Part shown: in pieces, positions 51,632-60,190 of the stretch
Layout: every line of letters begins with the position of its first letter
Numbering within the stretch: position 1 is the first letter of the stretch
Assembly (NCBI GenBank): GCA_963803575.1
Contig: CAWDMW010000001.1
Span: forward strand, 472,349 to 536,348
DNA from: CAWDMW01 sp963803575
Lineage (GTDB): Bacteria; Pseudomonadota; Alphaproteobacteria; Rickettsiales; UBA998
DNA: 64,000 bases
Reading direction: 5' to 3'
The notes under the pieces: model-generated
Seen by the model: the letters and a program-made list of their open reading frames with translations, nothing else
Database searches by the model: none
What the model was told of the DNA's origin: nothing
Position numbers and translations under genes: made by a program

Positions 51632-53782
51632 GTGAAAACAGCTGATGATATTATCAACAATATTCGCTTATACGATCAGAACGTACATGCAGACACCATC
51701 CACACGGCTTACCGCTTTGCACGCAAAGCGCATGACGGTCAGACACGCGCGTCAGGTGAACCGTACTTTATTCATCCTGCAGAAGTCGCCTATTACCTGA
51801 CCACATTAAAACTTGATACCGCGTCGGTTATTACGGCTCTACTGCATGACACCGTTGAAGATACTGACGCAACATTACAAGACATTGAGCGGCTGTTTGG
51901 TTCAGAAGTAATGGCACTGGTAGACGGTGTCACCAAATTAAACCGGTTGGAGATTCAGTCTAAGAGTGCGACTCAGGCGGAAAATTTCCGTAAGCTTGTG
52001 CTGGCCATGTCAAAAGACCTGCGAGTGCTGGTGGTCAAGCTTGCTGACCGGCTGCATAACATGTCCACTATCCACCATATCAAACGTGAGGATAAACGGC
52101 AGCGTAAAGCACGCGAAACATTAGAGATTTATGCCCCGCTAGCCGAGCGCGTAGGGATGCGTCACATGAAAGAAGAATTGCAGGACATGTGCTTCAACGT
52201 GCTTTATCCCGATGCCAGAGAGTCCATCATGAACCGGATGGAGTTTCTGCGTCAGGAAGGGTTGCAGGAAGTGCAACGTACAGAAGAAACCATCACCAAT
52301 TTGCTGAAACAACATAACGTTACGCCGGTTGGGGTTAGCGGCAGACAAAAACGCCCCTATTCCATCTGGCGCAAAATGGAATCAAAGAACGTGACGTTCG
52401 AGCAACTAGGTGACGTGGTAGCATTCCGCGTTATGGTGCATACCATCCCCGAATGCTATCAGGTGCTGGGCGTGCTGCATAATGAATTTCACACCATACC
52501 CGGACGCTTTAAAGATTATATTTCTACTCCCAAAGCCAATGGTTATCAATCCATCCATACTGAATTAATTGGCCCTGACCGCCAGCGCATAGAAGTGCAA
52601 ATCCGCACCGACAATATGCATGAAATTGCTGAATACGGGGTGGCGGCACACTGGGCGTATAAACAAGGTGAGCCGCAGCTTTCTATGGAAGGCAAGCAGT
52701 TCCAGTGGATGCGGCAATTGCTGGAGATTCTTGAAAAAACCGAGGATGCAGAAGAGTTTCTGGAAAATACGAAGCTGGAAATGTATCACGATCAGGTGTT
52801 TTGCTTTACACCTAAAGGGGATATTCTAGCCCTGCCACGCGGCGCTACGCCCGTGGATTTTGCTTTTGCCGTCCATTCCGGTGTAGGGTACCGGTGCGTC
52901 GGTGCGAAAGTCAATGGGCGTATCATACCCCTGAAAACCCGATTGCAAAATGGCGATCAGGTAGACATCATTACATCCAAATCGCAGCACCCCTCCCCTG
53001 CATGGGAACGGTTCGTTGTCACGGGGAAAGCACGCTCAGAAATACGCAAATTTATTCGTACCCAACAGCGGCAGGAATATATCACGCTTGGGCAATCTAT
53101 TTTAGCCAAAACATTTAAGAAAGAAAGCCGTGAATTCAGTGAGAAGATACTGGAAAAGGTGCTGGATACGCTGAAACTGCGAACCGTAGAAGATGTGTAT
53201 GCTGCTGTTGGGGAAGGCGAATTAGGGCGCAATAAAGTCTTTGAAGCCGTGACGGGTATTGTTATCTCCGCTCCCAAAGAAAAGCGGCTGAACCTGCTGC
53301 CTAAACTTCGACGCGCGCGTAAACGAGATGACTATAGCTTGCCCATTAAAGGCTTATTGCCGGGTATGGCAATTCATTTTGCCGGATGCTGCCACCCGAT
53401 TCCGGGTGACAAAATTGTGGGCATTGTCACCACAGGCAAGGGCATCACAATCCATACGCTGGATTGTGACTCACTGGAAAATTACAGTGATTCCCCTGAG
53501 CGCTGGATTGATGTGGCATGGGATGCTTCTGATGGCGCACAATCTTATATTGGTCGTATTAAAGTGACGGTTAATCATGAACGTGGCTCTATTGCAACGC
53601 TCACTAGCGTCATCAGTCAGGAACAGGGAAACATCAATAACCTCAAAATCATTAACCGTACTGTAGATTTCTTCGAGATTCTGGTTGATGTGGAAGTGCG
53701 TGGTGATACGCATATGAACAATATTATCTCAGGCTTACGTGCTAAGAACGTTATTCAGGCAGTAGAGCGCTACGTTGGGTAG
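51632..53782 (+). CDS. rsh: Bifunctional (p)ppGpp synthetase/hydrolase
   Basis: Makes and degrades the alarmone (p)ppGpp. The 716-residue protein has an N-terminal HD hydrolase domain (ASGEPYFIHPAEVAYYL, ALLHDTVEDTDATL, LADRLHNM), a synthetase domain (YSIWRKM, RFKDYISTPKANGYQSIHT, EIAEYGVAAHWAYK), a TGS domain (FCFTPKGDILALPRGATPVD) and a C-terminal ACT domain. Both active sites look intact. The start is a GTG (MKTADDIINNI) without a strong ribosome site; no better in-frame start is close. spoT/relA family, single alphaproteobacterial type. Confidence 0.95.
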   Translation: MKTADDIINNIRLYDQNVHADTIHTAYRFARKAHDGQTRASGEPYFIHPAEVAYYLTTLKLDTASVITALLHDTVEDTDATLQDIERLFGSEVMALVDGVTKLNRLEIQSKSATQAENFRKLVLAMSKDLRVLVVKLADRLHNMSTIHHIKREDKRQRKARETLEIYAPLAERVGMRHMKEELQDMCFNVLYPDARESIMNRMEFLRQEGLQEVQRTEETITNLLKQHNVTPVGVSGRQKRPYSIWRKMESKNVTFEQLGDVVAFRVMVHTIPECYQVLGVLHNEFHTIPGRFKDYISTPKANGYQSIHTELIGPDRQRIEVQIRTDNMHEIAEYGVAAHWAYKQGEPQLSMEGKQFQWMRQLLEILEKTEDAEEFLENTKLEMYHDQVFCFTPKGDILALPRGATPVDFAFAVHSGVGYRCVGAKVNGRIIPLKTRLQNGDQVDIITSKSQHPSPAWERFVVTGKARSEIRKFIRTQQRQEYITLGQSILAKTFKKESREFSEKILEKVLDTLKLRTVEDVYAAVGEGELGRNKVFEAVTGIVISAPKEKRLNLLPKLRRARKRDDYSLPIKGLLPGMAIHFAGCCHPIPGDKIVGIVTTGKGITIHTLDCDSLENYSDSPERWIDVAWDASDGAQSYIGRIKVTVNHERGSIATLTSVISQEQGNINNLKIINRTVDFFEILVDVEVRGDTHMNNIISGLRAKNVIQAVERYVG

Positions 53783-53855
53783 ACCGGAAAACGCTAGACT
53801 TTAGGCGGTTAATCTTTTATAGTAGTTTCGTTGTTTATTATAAAGGTTTTTCGAC

Positions 53856-54053
53856 ATGTTCGGAATCCTAACATTAGCTGGATTGTCTTTCATCGTAGCT
53901 TGTATTGCTGCTACTATTGGTGAGCGATATGAATGGCGATTTACCAGACTTCAAGATTCTAAAGATAGAAACTTAGAATTTTTCTTCAAAGCATTGGCAA
54001 TATTGCTGTGCTTTATAGGGTTTGGATTGCTGATAAGTATCACCTTCCTATAG
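53856..54053 (+). CDS. Small two-helix membrane protein, unknown
   Basis: A 65-residue protein with a hydrophobic N-terminus (FGILTLAGLSFIVACIAATI), a charged central loop (ERYEWRFTRLQDSKDRNLE), and a second helix (FKALAILLCFIGFGLLISIT). No family recognised. AAAGG is 10-14 nt upstream. A terminator follows at 54064. Confidence 0.6.
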   Translation: MFGILTLAGLSFIVACIAATIGERYEWRFTRLQDSKDRNLEFFFKALAILLCFIGFGLLISITFL

Positions 54054-54063
54054 ACCTATTTTT

Positions 54064-54096
54064 ACCATCACACCATACTGGTTGATGGTTTTCTTT
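54064..54096 (+). terminator. Terminator of the small membrane protein gene
   Basis: ACCATCA (54064-54070) and TGATGGT pair, extended by ACCA/TGGT inside, with a T-rich tail (TTTCTTTT). It lies between the small gene and the tmRNA promoter. Confidence 0.7.
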
Positions 54097-54112
54097 TGCC
54101 CAATATCCTGCA

Positions 54113-54141
54113 TTGACATTACACGCTTCTCACTTCATAAT
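54113..54141 (+). promoter_or_regulatory. Sigma70 promoter of the tmRNA gene
   Basis: TTGACA (54113-54118), 17-nt spacer, CATAAT (54136-54141). Near-consensus and placed to start the permuted precursor at about 54148. Confidence 0.7.
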
Positions 54142-54154
54142 GAACATGTTGCTT

Positions 54155-54490
54155 TGTGCAACTATGGTAATACACTGTGGTTTGGAATAAGCGAACTGGA
54201 CCCGGGGGCAGTACCCGGCATCTCCACCTAAGCCTATAACGTATTTGTAGGTTTTGGCGGGGATGACACAGCATCGACAGGCGTAATAAAGAAACTTTGG
54301 TTACTCGGCATTGTACCGCCGTAACGGACTACATTTTATAAGTGCAAACGATAATATCGCACTTGTTGCTGCTAACGACAACAGCGTCGTAGCGGCTCGC
54401 GCAGCTGCCTAATTAGGTACGCGTGAGTTCCAGCAGTGAACGCGGTTTGAGGGTACCGGGCAACAGAAACCCTCGCTTAAACCAGATTGA
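54155..54490 (+). ncRNA. ssrA: Two-piece, circularly permuted tmRNA
   Basis: tmRNA frees stalled ribosomes and tags their proteins for degradation. The acceptor piece comes first: CCGGG (54202-54206), loop GGCAGTA, CCCGG (54214-54218), then acceptor strand ATCTCC and ACC. After a short intervening loop the coding piece starts GGGGAT (54259-54264), which pairs with ATCTCC, then GACACAGCATCGACAGG. Tag codons run 54344-54409 with TAA at 54410: ANDNIALVA followed by ANDNSVVAARAAA. The 22 codons are longer than usual, and ANDN occurs twice. GGTTTGAGGGT and ACCCTCGCTTAAACC pair at the end. The encoded 3' end reads ACCT, so the final A of CCA is added later. Ends are approximate. Confidence 0.93.
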
Positions 54491-54607
54491 TATTTATCAA
54501 AATTTCTTCGTCGCAATTAAAGTGTTGTTCTGCATGGGGTCTCTTTAAGATGCCTAGCGTCAAACTCAGTACACGGCCATTCCGTAAAGAACTACTACGC
54601 AGGTATA

Positions 54608-55090
54608 TTAGTGAACGATACGTTTGACGTCTTTAGCGGCAAGCTGCAGCAGAGAACTATCTGCGTCTTTTTGTAATGACTTAGTAAGCACGGATTCTGC
54701 AGCCGCAAGTGCCGTATCAACCACACGCTTTTGGACATCCTGCAATGCCATTTCTTCCGAACGACGAATCTTGCTGTGAGCTGCTGCCAATCGTGATTCG
54801 ACGGACTTTTGCAACTCATCATTTGCCTGAGCAATGATTGCATCGGCAGCTGACTGAGCGTTTGCCAAAATAGTGGCGGCTTCCTGCTCAATATTACGAT
54901 ACTTCCTTTCATATTCAGACAACATGAGCTGTGCGTCATCACGCAATTTGACTGCGTCTGAAAGTTCTTTCTTAATACGGTCTCCACGCTTATCGAGTGC
55001 TTCACCGATAGATTTTCTGACTGAAGGGTGAAAATACATGAACAGCACGAAGGCTAATGCTGATAGAAAATAAACGAACGACTCATCCAT
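54608..55090 (-). CDS. atpF: F0F1 ATP synthase subunit b
   Basis: Subunit b is the peripheral stalk. The 160-residue protein has an N-terminal membrane helix (ESFVYFLSALAFVLFMYFHP) and a long charged helix (SVRKSIGEALDKRGDRIKKE, then ANAQSAADAIIAQANDELQK). It is last in the F0 run, 13 nt after the b' gene; the F1 genes are elsewhere, as in many alphaproteobacteria. A overlapping frame on the same strand is a shadow. Confidence 0.92.
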   Translation of the reverse strand: MDESFVYFLSALAFVLFMYFHPSVRKSIGEALDKRGDRIKKELSDAVKLRDDAQLMLSEYERKYRNIEQEAATILANAQSAADAIIAQANDELQKSVESRLAAAHSKIRRSEEMALQDVQKRVVDTALAAAESVLTKSLQKDADSSLLQLAAKDVKRIVH

Positions 55091-55103
55091 ATTATTCTAA
55101 CTC

Positions 55104-55703
55104 CTATGATGTCATGTGGGCAGAAATGAGTTGCTTAGCGTCTGCATCAGGAGCGGTACCAGACAGTTCCTTCACTAGCGCTAGTGCAATATCCTCACCT
55201 ACTGAAAGCAGTTTATGCTGTACTTCCAAACGCTGGCTAACTAAAGCCTGTTCTGATTCGGATAGCATGGCAGAAATTTGCACATCTGTCTGGTTATTGC
55301 GAGCCTCTTTATTTTCTTCTGCTTGCTGTAATGCCTGACTAATCAATGCATCAGCTTTGTCGCGCGCATCCTGCTGAACCTGAATGTAAGACACTTCAGC
55401 TTTACGTGCATCATCAGATAATTGTTCTGCTTTTTGTATATCGCGTTCAATGCAATGCTTACGTTTGCTCACTACTTCATGGATACGAGGAAGCGCACTA
55501 CGTGAAACCAGCAGATACAGAGCAGCAAAGGTCAGGACTAACCAGAAAATTTGCGATGAATAGGTAGACACATCCAGCTGCGGCAAAGCAGAAGGTTGTT
55601 CTACTTCTATCTCCGTTTGATAGACGGCAGGATCAACATCCCCCATTTCAAGGGAGTTATCCATAGCCTTAATTACATCGTCTATTGTCTGGTTAGCTGA
55701 CAC
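55104..55703 (-). CDS. atpF': F0F1 ATP synthase subunit b'
   Basis: The second, diverged peripheral-stalk subunit (199 residues). N-terminal 45 residues are an acidic extension; the membrane helix is near residues 48-68 (SQIFWLVLTFAALYLLVSRS), followed by the conserved ALPRIHEVVSKRK and a long coiled coil. Alphaproteobacteria and photosynthetic bacteria have both b and b'. The extended N-terminus is a feature of several b' proteins. Confidence 0.9.
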   Translation of the reverse strand: MSANQTIDDVIKAMDNSLEMGDVDPAVYQTEIEVEQPSALPQLDVSTYSSQIFWLVLTFAALYLLVSRSALPRIHEVVSKRKHCIERDIQKAEQLSDDARKAEVSYIQVQQDARDKADALISQALQQAEENKEARNNQTDVQISAMLSESEQALVSQRLEVQHKLLSVGEDIALALVKELSGTAPDADAKQLISAHMTS

Positions 55704-55724
55704 AGCAAATACCTCAGCGCTGCT

Positions 55725-55952
55725 TTACGCAACAAACAGAATCAGAATGGCGATGATGGCAGCCAGAAGCCCCATAAATTCTGATAGTGCCGCACCAATG
55801 ATGAAGTATTTTGACAATTTTGGCTCCGCAGACGGATTGCGGGCAATACCGTTTAACAATGCTACAAAGATATATGCCACACCTAGCGCGGCACCTAGCA
55901 TAGCGAATGACGTTAAACCAACACCCACATATTTTAATCCTTCCATTTCCAT
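55725..55952 (-). CDS. atpE: F0F1 ATP synthase subunit c
   Basis: The 75-residue hairpin that forms the rotor ring. Helix 1 GVGLTSFAMLGAALGVAYIF, polar loop with ARNPSAEP, helix 2 containing the ion-binding Glu in GAALSEFMGLLAAIIAILIL. The Glu context lacks the Na+ type pattern, so proton-coupled operation is expected. Confidence 0.96.
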   Translation of the reverse strand: MEMEGLKYVGVGLTSFAMLGAALGVAYIFVALLNGIARNPSAEPKLSKYFIIGAALSEFMGLLAAIIAILILFVA

Positions 55953-55992
55953 AGTATATCTCCTTTAAAATGATATTCAGTCTGTTAGTAGT

Positions 55993-56724
55993 TTAGTGCA
56001 AGTGTAGCGCATCATTCAGATACACACACGATAACACGGTAAAAATATAGGCATGTAATATAGCAATCCCGATCTCAAATCCAGTCAAAAGCACCAAAAA
56101 AACACCTGGAAGCACACCAAATACGCCCATTAATAAAGCAAAACTTGCCAAGACTTTTAAAATGGTATGTCCGGCAATCATATTTGCAGCCAAACGTATC
56201 GACAGGCTGATAGGACGTGCCATATAAGCAAACAATTCGATAATATACATTAGTGGCGCCATCCACCAGGGAGTTCCAGCGGGCAAAAAGAACGTCAAGA
56301 ATTTTGAGCCGTGTTTGATAATGGCCACCAGCGTAACGCCAACAAACACAAAGGCTGCTAACGCAAATGTGACAATAATATGACTGGTCGCAGTGAATGC
56401 GTAGGGCAACATGCCAATTAGGTTACACATCATGATGAACATGAAAAGCGTGAAGACAAACGGAAAAAATGGCCTGCCCGCTTCTCCTGTGTTCTCTTTC
56501 AGCGTGTTGGAAATAAATTCGTAGGTCAACTCAACCATAGACTGCATACGGCTTGGCACCAATGCACGTCCCATACCAAAACGTAGAAACCCGTAAGCGG
56601 CAATGACGGCAAGAATCATAGCAACAGATGAGTTAGTAAAGTCAATATTATACCCACCAAGCTCCGGTAGCCGGGCGATGGTCATAATCTTAAACTGTTC
56701 TAATGGTGAGTGGATTTCGGCCAT
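55993..56724 (-). CDS. atpB: F0F1 ATP synthase subunit a
   Basis: The 243-residue membrane stator subunit. The essential Arg is in ISLSIRLAANMIAGHTILKV. Other conserved parts are NTLKENTGEAGRPFFPFVFT, LFMFIMMCNLIGMLPYAFT and the C-terminal HAYIFTVLSCVYLNDALH. It lies between atpI and atpE. Confidence 0.96.
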   Translation of the reverse strand: MAEIHSPLEQFKIMTIARLPELGGYNIDFTNSSVAMILAVIAAYGFLRFGMGRALVPSRMQSMVELTYEFISNTLKENTGEAGRPFFPFVFTLFMFIMMCNLIGMLPYAFTATSHIIVTFALAAFVFVGVTLVAIIKHGSKFLTFFLPAGTPWWMAPLMYIIELFAYMARPISLSIRLAANMIAGHTILKVLASFALLMGVFGVLPGVFLVLLTGFEIGIAILHAYIFTVLSCVYLNDALHLH

Positions 56725-56812
56725 AGGTGCGTATGAGTTGTTATTTGCTGATGCTATTTACGCAAAACTGATACATTTGTCCAGCATTTCATGAACTTTC
56801 AAGCATATTTTT

Positions 56813-57100
56813 CTAACTTTTTTCCATATGCGCTTTATTCACCCTTAGGATAGTCATGAAACCGGCACCAAAACCAAATAACAAACATATAATCAGAAAA
56901 ACCGGTGAGGTATCTAACCATTCATCCAGATAATATCCGGCAAAACCGCCAGTGGCCAATGCACAAAGCAATTCAATGGCCATTTGCAACACAACACTAT
57001 ACCCTGATTTTGCCCTTGGTTCGGCTAGAGTCTCCGGTTTTTTCAGTGCATTTGCGCGCTGTTGAATGGCTTCTGGTGTTAGCGGATTATTGTCCGGCAA
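56813..57100 (-). CDS. atpI: ATP synthase accessory protein AtpI
   Basis: A 95-residue protein with two membrane helices (about 38-56 and 66-86: VVLQMAIELLCALATGGFAG, PVFLIICLLFGFGAGFMTIL) typical of AtpI/AtpQ-type assembly factors, first gene of the F0 operon. The start appears to be TTG (giving LPDNNPLTPEA); no ATG lies between it and the first helix. It overlaps the dsbA-like gene by 14 bp. Confidence 0.82.
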   Translation of the reverse strand: MPDNNPLTPEAIQQRANALKKPETLAEPRAKSGYSVVLQMAIELLCALATGGFAGYYLDEWLDTSPVFLIICLLFGFGAGFMTILRVNKAHMEKS

Positions 57101-57719
57101 GATGCTTATCTATAAGATCAAAGAACGTTTCTTTGGATGCACTTCCCTGTAATCTTTCACCATTAATAAACGACGTTGGTGTCGCTTCAATCGACAAAGC
57201 TTCAGCAGCAGTACGGCGTATTTCCAGTGCTTGCTTTTCCAGCTCTTCATTTGCCATACATTCGTCAAATGTCGTTTCAGATACTCCTCCGACTCTGGCA
57301 AGTGTCTTCAAACTTTCCATATAATCCAGTGACATTGCCCATTTTGATTGAGTTTTATATAACACTTTCAAGAATGGATGAAACTGTTCCTCATTGACGC
57401 ACATCGTGAGCATAGAGCCATGCAAGGCGGGCGCGTTGGTCGGGAAATTACGAACAAGCAAGCGTACTTTGCCAGTGTCTACATACTTCTCAATCAGCTC
57501 CGGCATCACCTCGTTATGCACTTTGGCACAATGTGAACAGGACAGAGACGCGTACTCTACCATAGTTACTGGCGCATCTTCATTACCAAGCGGTCGGTCA
57601 TATGGCTGCACTTCCAGTAACTCATGCTCAATAATCACCGGAGTTTCTTGCGCGTGTAAAGGCATTGCCAAGATTGCAACCAGACAGAGTATTGCATAAA
57701 AGAATGATTTCACAGACAT
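57087..57719 (-). CDS. DsbA-family thiol oxidoreductase
   Basis: A 210-residue periplasmic thioredoxin-fold protein with signal peptide (SFFYAILCLVAILAMPLHAQ). The CxxC is in VEYASLSCSHCAKVHNEVMP (CSHC), and TPTSFINGERLQGS carries the cis-Pro loop. Such DsbA-like proteins (often called DsbG/ScsC or BdbD types) act on envelope proteins; the exact class is uncertain. It overlaps atpI, so it may be in the ATP synthase transcript. Confidence 0.88.
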   Translation of the reverse strand: MSVKSFFYAILCLVAILAMPLHAQETPVIIEHELLEVQPYDRPLGNEDAPVTMVEYASLSCSHCAKVHNEVMPELIEKYVDTGKVRLLVRNFPTNAPALHGSMLTMCVNEEQFHPFLKVLYKTQSKWAMSLDYMESLKTLARVGGVSETTFDECMANEELEKQALEIRRTAAEALSIEATPTSFINGERLQGSASKETFFDLIDKHLAGQ

Positions 57720-57767
57720 GTTCAATGCGTCCTTATGTTTGATTTTATGCTCTCAAGTATAACGCGA

Positions 57768-60071
57768 TTACTCAGCTTTTTCCAGCGTTTCTTCTTTGGC
57801 TATAATCGCGTCCATTGCTGCAACGGCTGCCAAATTAATAATGTCAGAGACAGAGGCGTTCATATGCACCAACTGCACTGGCTTATCCAGCCCCATTAAT
57901 ACAGGCCCTAGCACCGTACCATTCCCTAATTCCTGCATCATGCCAGAAACAATATTTGCAGAATGAAGTGCAGGCATTACCAACACGTTAGCGGGAGCAG
58001 AGAGGCGGCAAAAAGGATAGAGGGACATTAATTCCTGATTAAGCGCCACGTCGGCACTCATTTCTCCGTCATATTCAAAGTCAATATCTGTGCGTTTGTC
58101 CATTAAGGCAACAGCTTCACGAATACGCACGGATTTTTCACGCATAGGGTTCCCAAAATTAGAAAATGACAGGAACGCCACGCGTGGATCATGCCCAAAG
58201 CGTTTGGCTAGGGTAGCTGCTTGTACAGCAATATCCGTCATATGTTGCGGATCAGGCAATTCCTGTACCATCGTATCTGCAATAAAAGTTGTACGGCCTT
58301 TAGCCACACAGACCGATACTGCCATAGGGAACTGGCCATCATTCACGTCAATCACACGCGTAATGTTATCTAATGCACGGTTATAACTACGTGTTAGCCC
58401 TGAAATCATTGCATCGCCATGGCCGCATTCCAGCATACAGGCAGAAAACGTATTTCGGTCATTTTTTACCATACGCACAATATCGCGATACAGAAAGCCA
58501 CGGCGTTGAAGCTTAGCATATAGCATATCAATATAGGCATCCACATCCTGACTGATTGCCGCATTGGTCACTTCAATACCATCGGTATCAGCCACTCCCA
58601 TACGGTGCATAGTATCGCGAATCTGTTTCTCTCGCCCAACTAAAATAGGCATACCATACCCGTAATCACGCCAGTTAACGGCTGCACGTATCGTTTTCTC
58701 TTCCTCGCCTTCAGCAAAAATCAGGCGTTGTGGAGTAGAGCGTACTTTATCAAAAATACGGTTCATCGTGTTCACCGTAGGGTCAAGACGTGCTTTCAAC
58801 TCCTGCTCATAGGCTTTGAAGCTCTTGATAGGCTTACGTGCCACGCCCGTTTCGGTTGCTGCTCTTGCCACAGCCATCGGCACTTTATAGATTAAGCGCG
58901 GATCGAACGGTGTAGGGATAATATAATCTGTGCCAAAGCGCATAGTACGCCCTGCATAAGCACTGCGCACCTCATCTGGCACTTCTTCACGTGCCAGATC
59001 AGCCAATGCCTGAGCTGCAGCAATTTTCATTTCTTCATTCACTTCTTTCGCACGCACATCCAGCGCACCACGGAAGATGTAGGGGAAACCCATCACATTA
59101 TTCACCTGATTAGGAAAATCCGAGCGACCCGTTGCAACAATGGCATCGGGGCGCACTGCTTTCACTTCATCCGGCATAATTTCAGGCACCGGATTAGCCA
59201 TGGCAAAAATGATAGGCTGATCTGCCATCACCTTGACTAAATCAGGCGTTACTGCACCTGCAACAGACAGGCCAATAAATACATCTGCATCGGTCATGGC
59301 GTCTTTTAATGAACGGCGATCCGTTGCAACTGCATGTGCGGTTTTCCACTGATTCATGTCACCGCCTTCACGGCCTTCATAGACCACACCCATACGGTCA
59401 CACAGCAATACATTCTCGTGTGGCACACCTGAGCGCTTAATCAATTCCAGACACGCAATGCCCGCCGCACCCGCACCATTCACCACGACTTTCAGTTCTT
59501 CAAACTTACGCCCTGTCACGCGTGCTGCGTTCATTAGTCCTGCAAGCGTAATGATAGCGGTTCCATGCTGATCATCATGGAACACCGGAATGTCCATCAA
59601 CTCACGCAATTTCTGCTCAATAATGAAGCAATCTGGTGCGGCAATATCTTCCAGATTAATGCCACCCCAGCTGCCACCAAGCAATTTCACGGCATTGATG
59701 AATTCTTCTGCATCCTGCGTTTCCACTTCCAGATCAATGGAATCAATATCAGCAAACCGTTTAAACAGAATGCTTTTCCCTTCCATCACAGGTTTGGACG
59801 CCAGCGCACCCAAATTCCCCAGTCCAAGCACCGCTGTACCGTTGGAGATAACCGCAACAAAATTTCCACGCGCGGTATAGTCGTAAGACGTATCCGGATC
59901 ACGGGCAATTTCTTTGCAGGGAACCGCAACACCGGGCGAATACCCTAGCGACAAATCACGCTGAGTGATAAGTGGCTTGGTTGCATGAATAGCAATTTTT
60001 CCGGGCTGACCACGTCGGTGAAATTCCAGTGCTTCTTCATCGGTGATTGGTTCATTCTCTGTTGCCATCAT
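57768..60071 (-). CDS. maeB: NADP-dependent malic enzyme with phosphotransacetylase-like C-terminus
   Basis: Decarboxylates malate to pyruvate. The 767-residue protein is the MaeB fusion: residues 1 to about 430 malic enzyme (LSLGYSPGVAVPCKEIARDP, FHDDQHGTAIITLAGLMNA, VVNGAGAAGIACLELIKRSG) and about 430-767 a phosphate-acetyltransferase-like domain (SGLTRSYNRALDNITRVIDV, AFLSFSNFGNPMREKSVRIR). In known MaeB enzymes the C-terminal part binds acetyl-CoA and regulates the enzyme. AAGAG precedes the ATG at 60071. Confidence 0.96.
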   Translation of the reverse strand: MMATENEPITDEEALEFHRRGQPGKIAIHATKPLITQRDLSLGYSPGVAVPCKEIARDPDTSYDYTARGNFVAVISNGTAVLGLGNLGALASKPVMEGKSILFKRFADIDSIDLEVETQDAEEFINAVKLLGGSWGGINLEDIAAPDCFIIEQKLRELMDIPVFHDDQHGTAIITLAGLMNAARVTGRKFEELKVVVNGAGAAGIACLELIKRSGVPHENVLLCDRMGVVYEGREGGDMNQWKTAHAVATDRRSLKDAMTDADVFIGLSVAGAVTPDLVKVMADQPIIFAMANPVPEIMPDEVKAVRPDAIVATGRSDFPNQVNNVMGFPYIFRGALDVRAKEVNEEMKIAAAQALADLAREEVPDEVRSAYAGRTMRFGTDYIIPTPFDPRLIYKVPMAVARAATETGVARKPIKSFKAYEQELKARLDPTVNTMNRIFDKVRSTPQRLIFAEGEEEKTIRAAVNWRDYGYGMPILVGREKQIRDTMHRMGVADTDGIEVTNAAISQDVDAYIDMLYAKLQRRGFLYRDIVRMVKNDRNTFSACMLECGHGDAMISGLTRSYNRALDNITRVIDVNDGQFPMAVSVCVAKGRTTFIADTMVQELPDPQHMTDIAVQAATLAKRFGHDPRVAFLSFSNFGNPMREKSVRIREAVALMDKRTDIDFEYDGEMSADVALNQELMSLYPFCRLSAPANVLVMPALHSANIVSGMMQELGNGTVLGPVLMGLDKPVQLVHMNASVSDIINLAAVAAMDAIIAKEETLEKAE

Positions 60072-60190
60072 GCATCTCTTTGCTATAGTACTTTACGATG
60101 CGGCACATATCCTGTTGAAAACGAATGATATTGCACCGCAACATGCTGATATTTAATTAAAATTTGAGTAAACCATTGCAGACAACCCCT

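Noticed and set aside
54550..54627. 25-codon plus-strand frame after the tmRNA (MPSVKLSTRPFRKELLRRY...) with a faint similarity to the start of ribosomal protein bS21
   Set aside because: Too short, overlaps the end of atpF, and lacks a clear ribosome site; bS21 is longer. Probably chance.
54595..55005. 136-residue frame inside atpF on the same strand
   Set aside because: Shadow frame of the real ATP synthase b gene.
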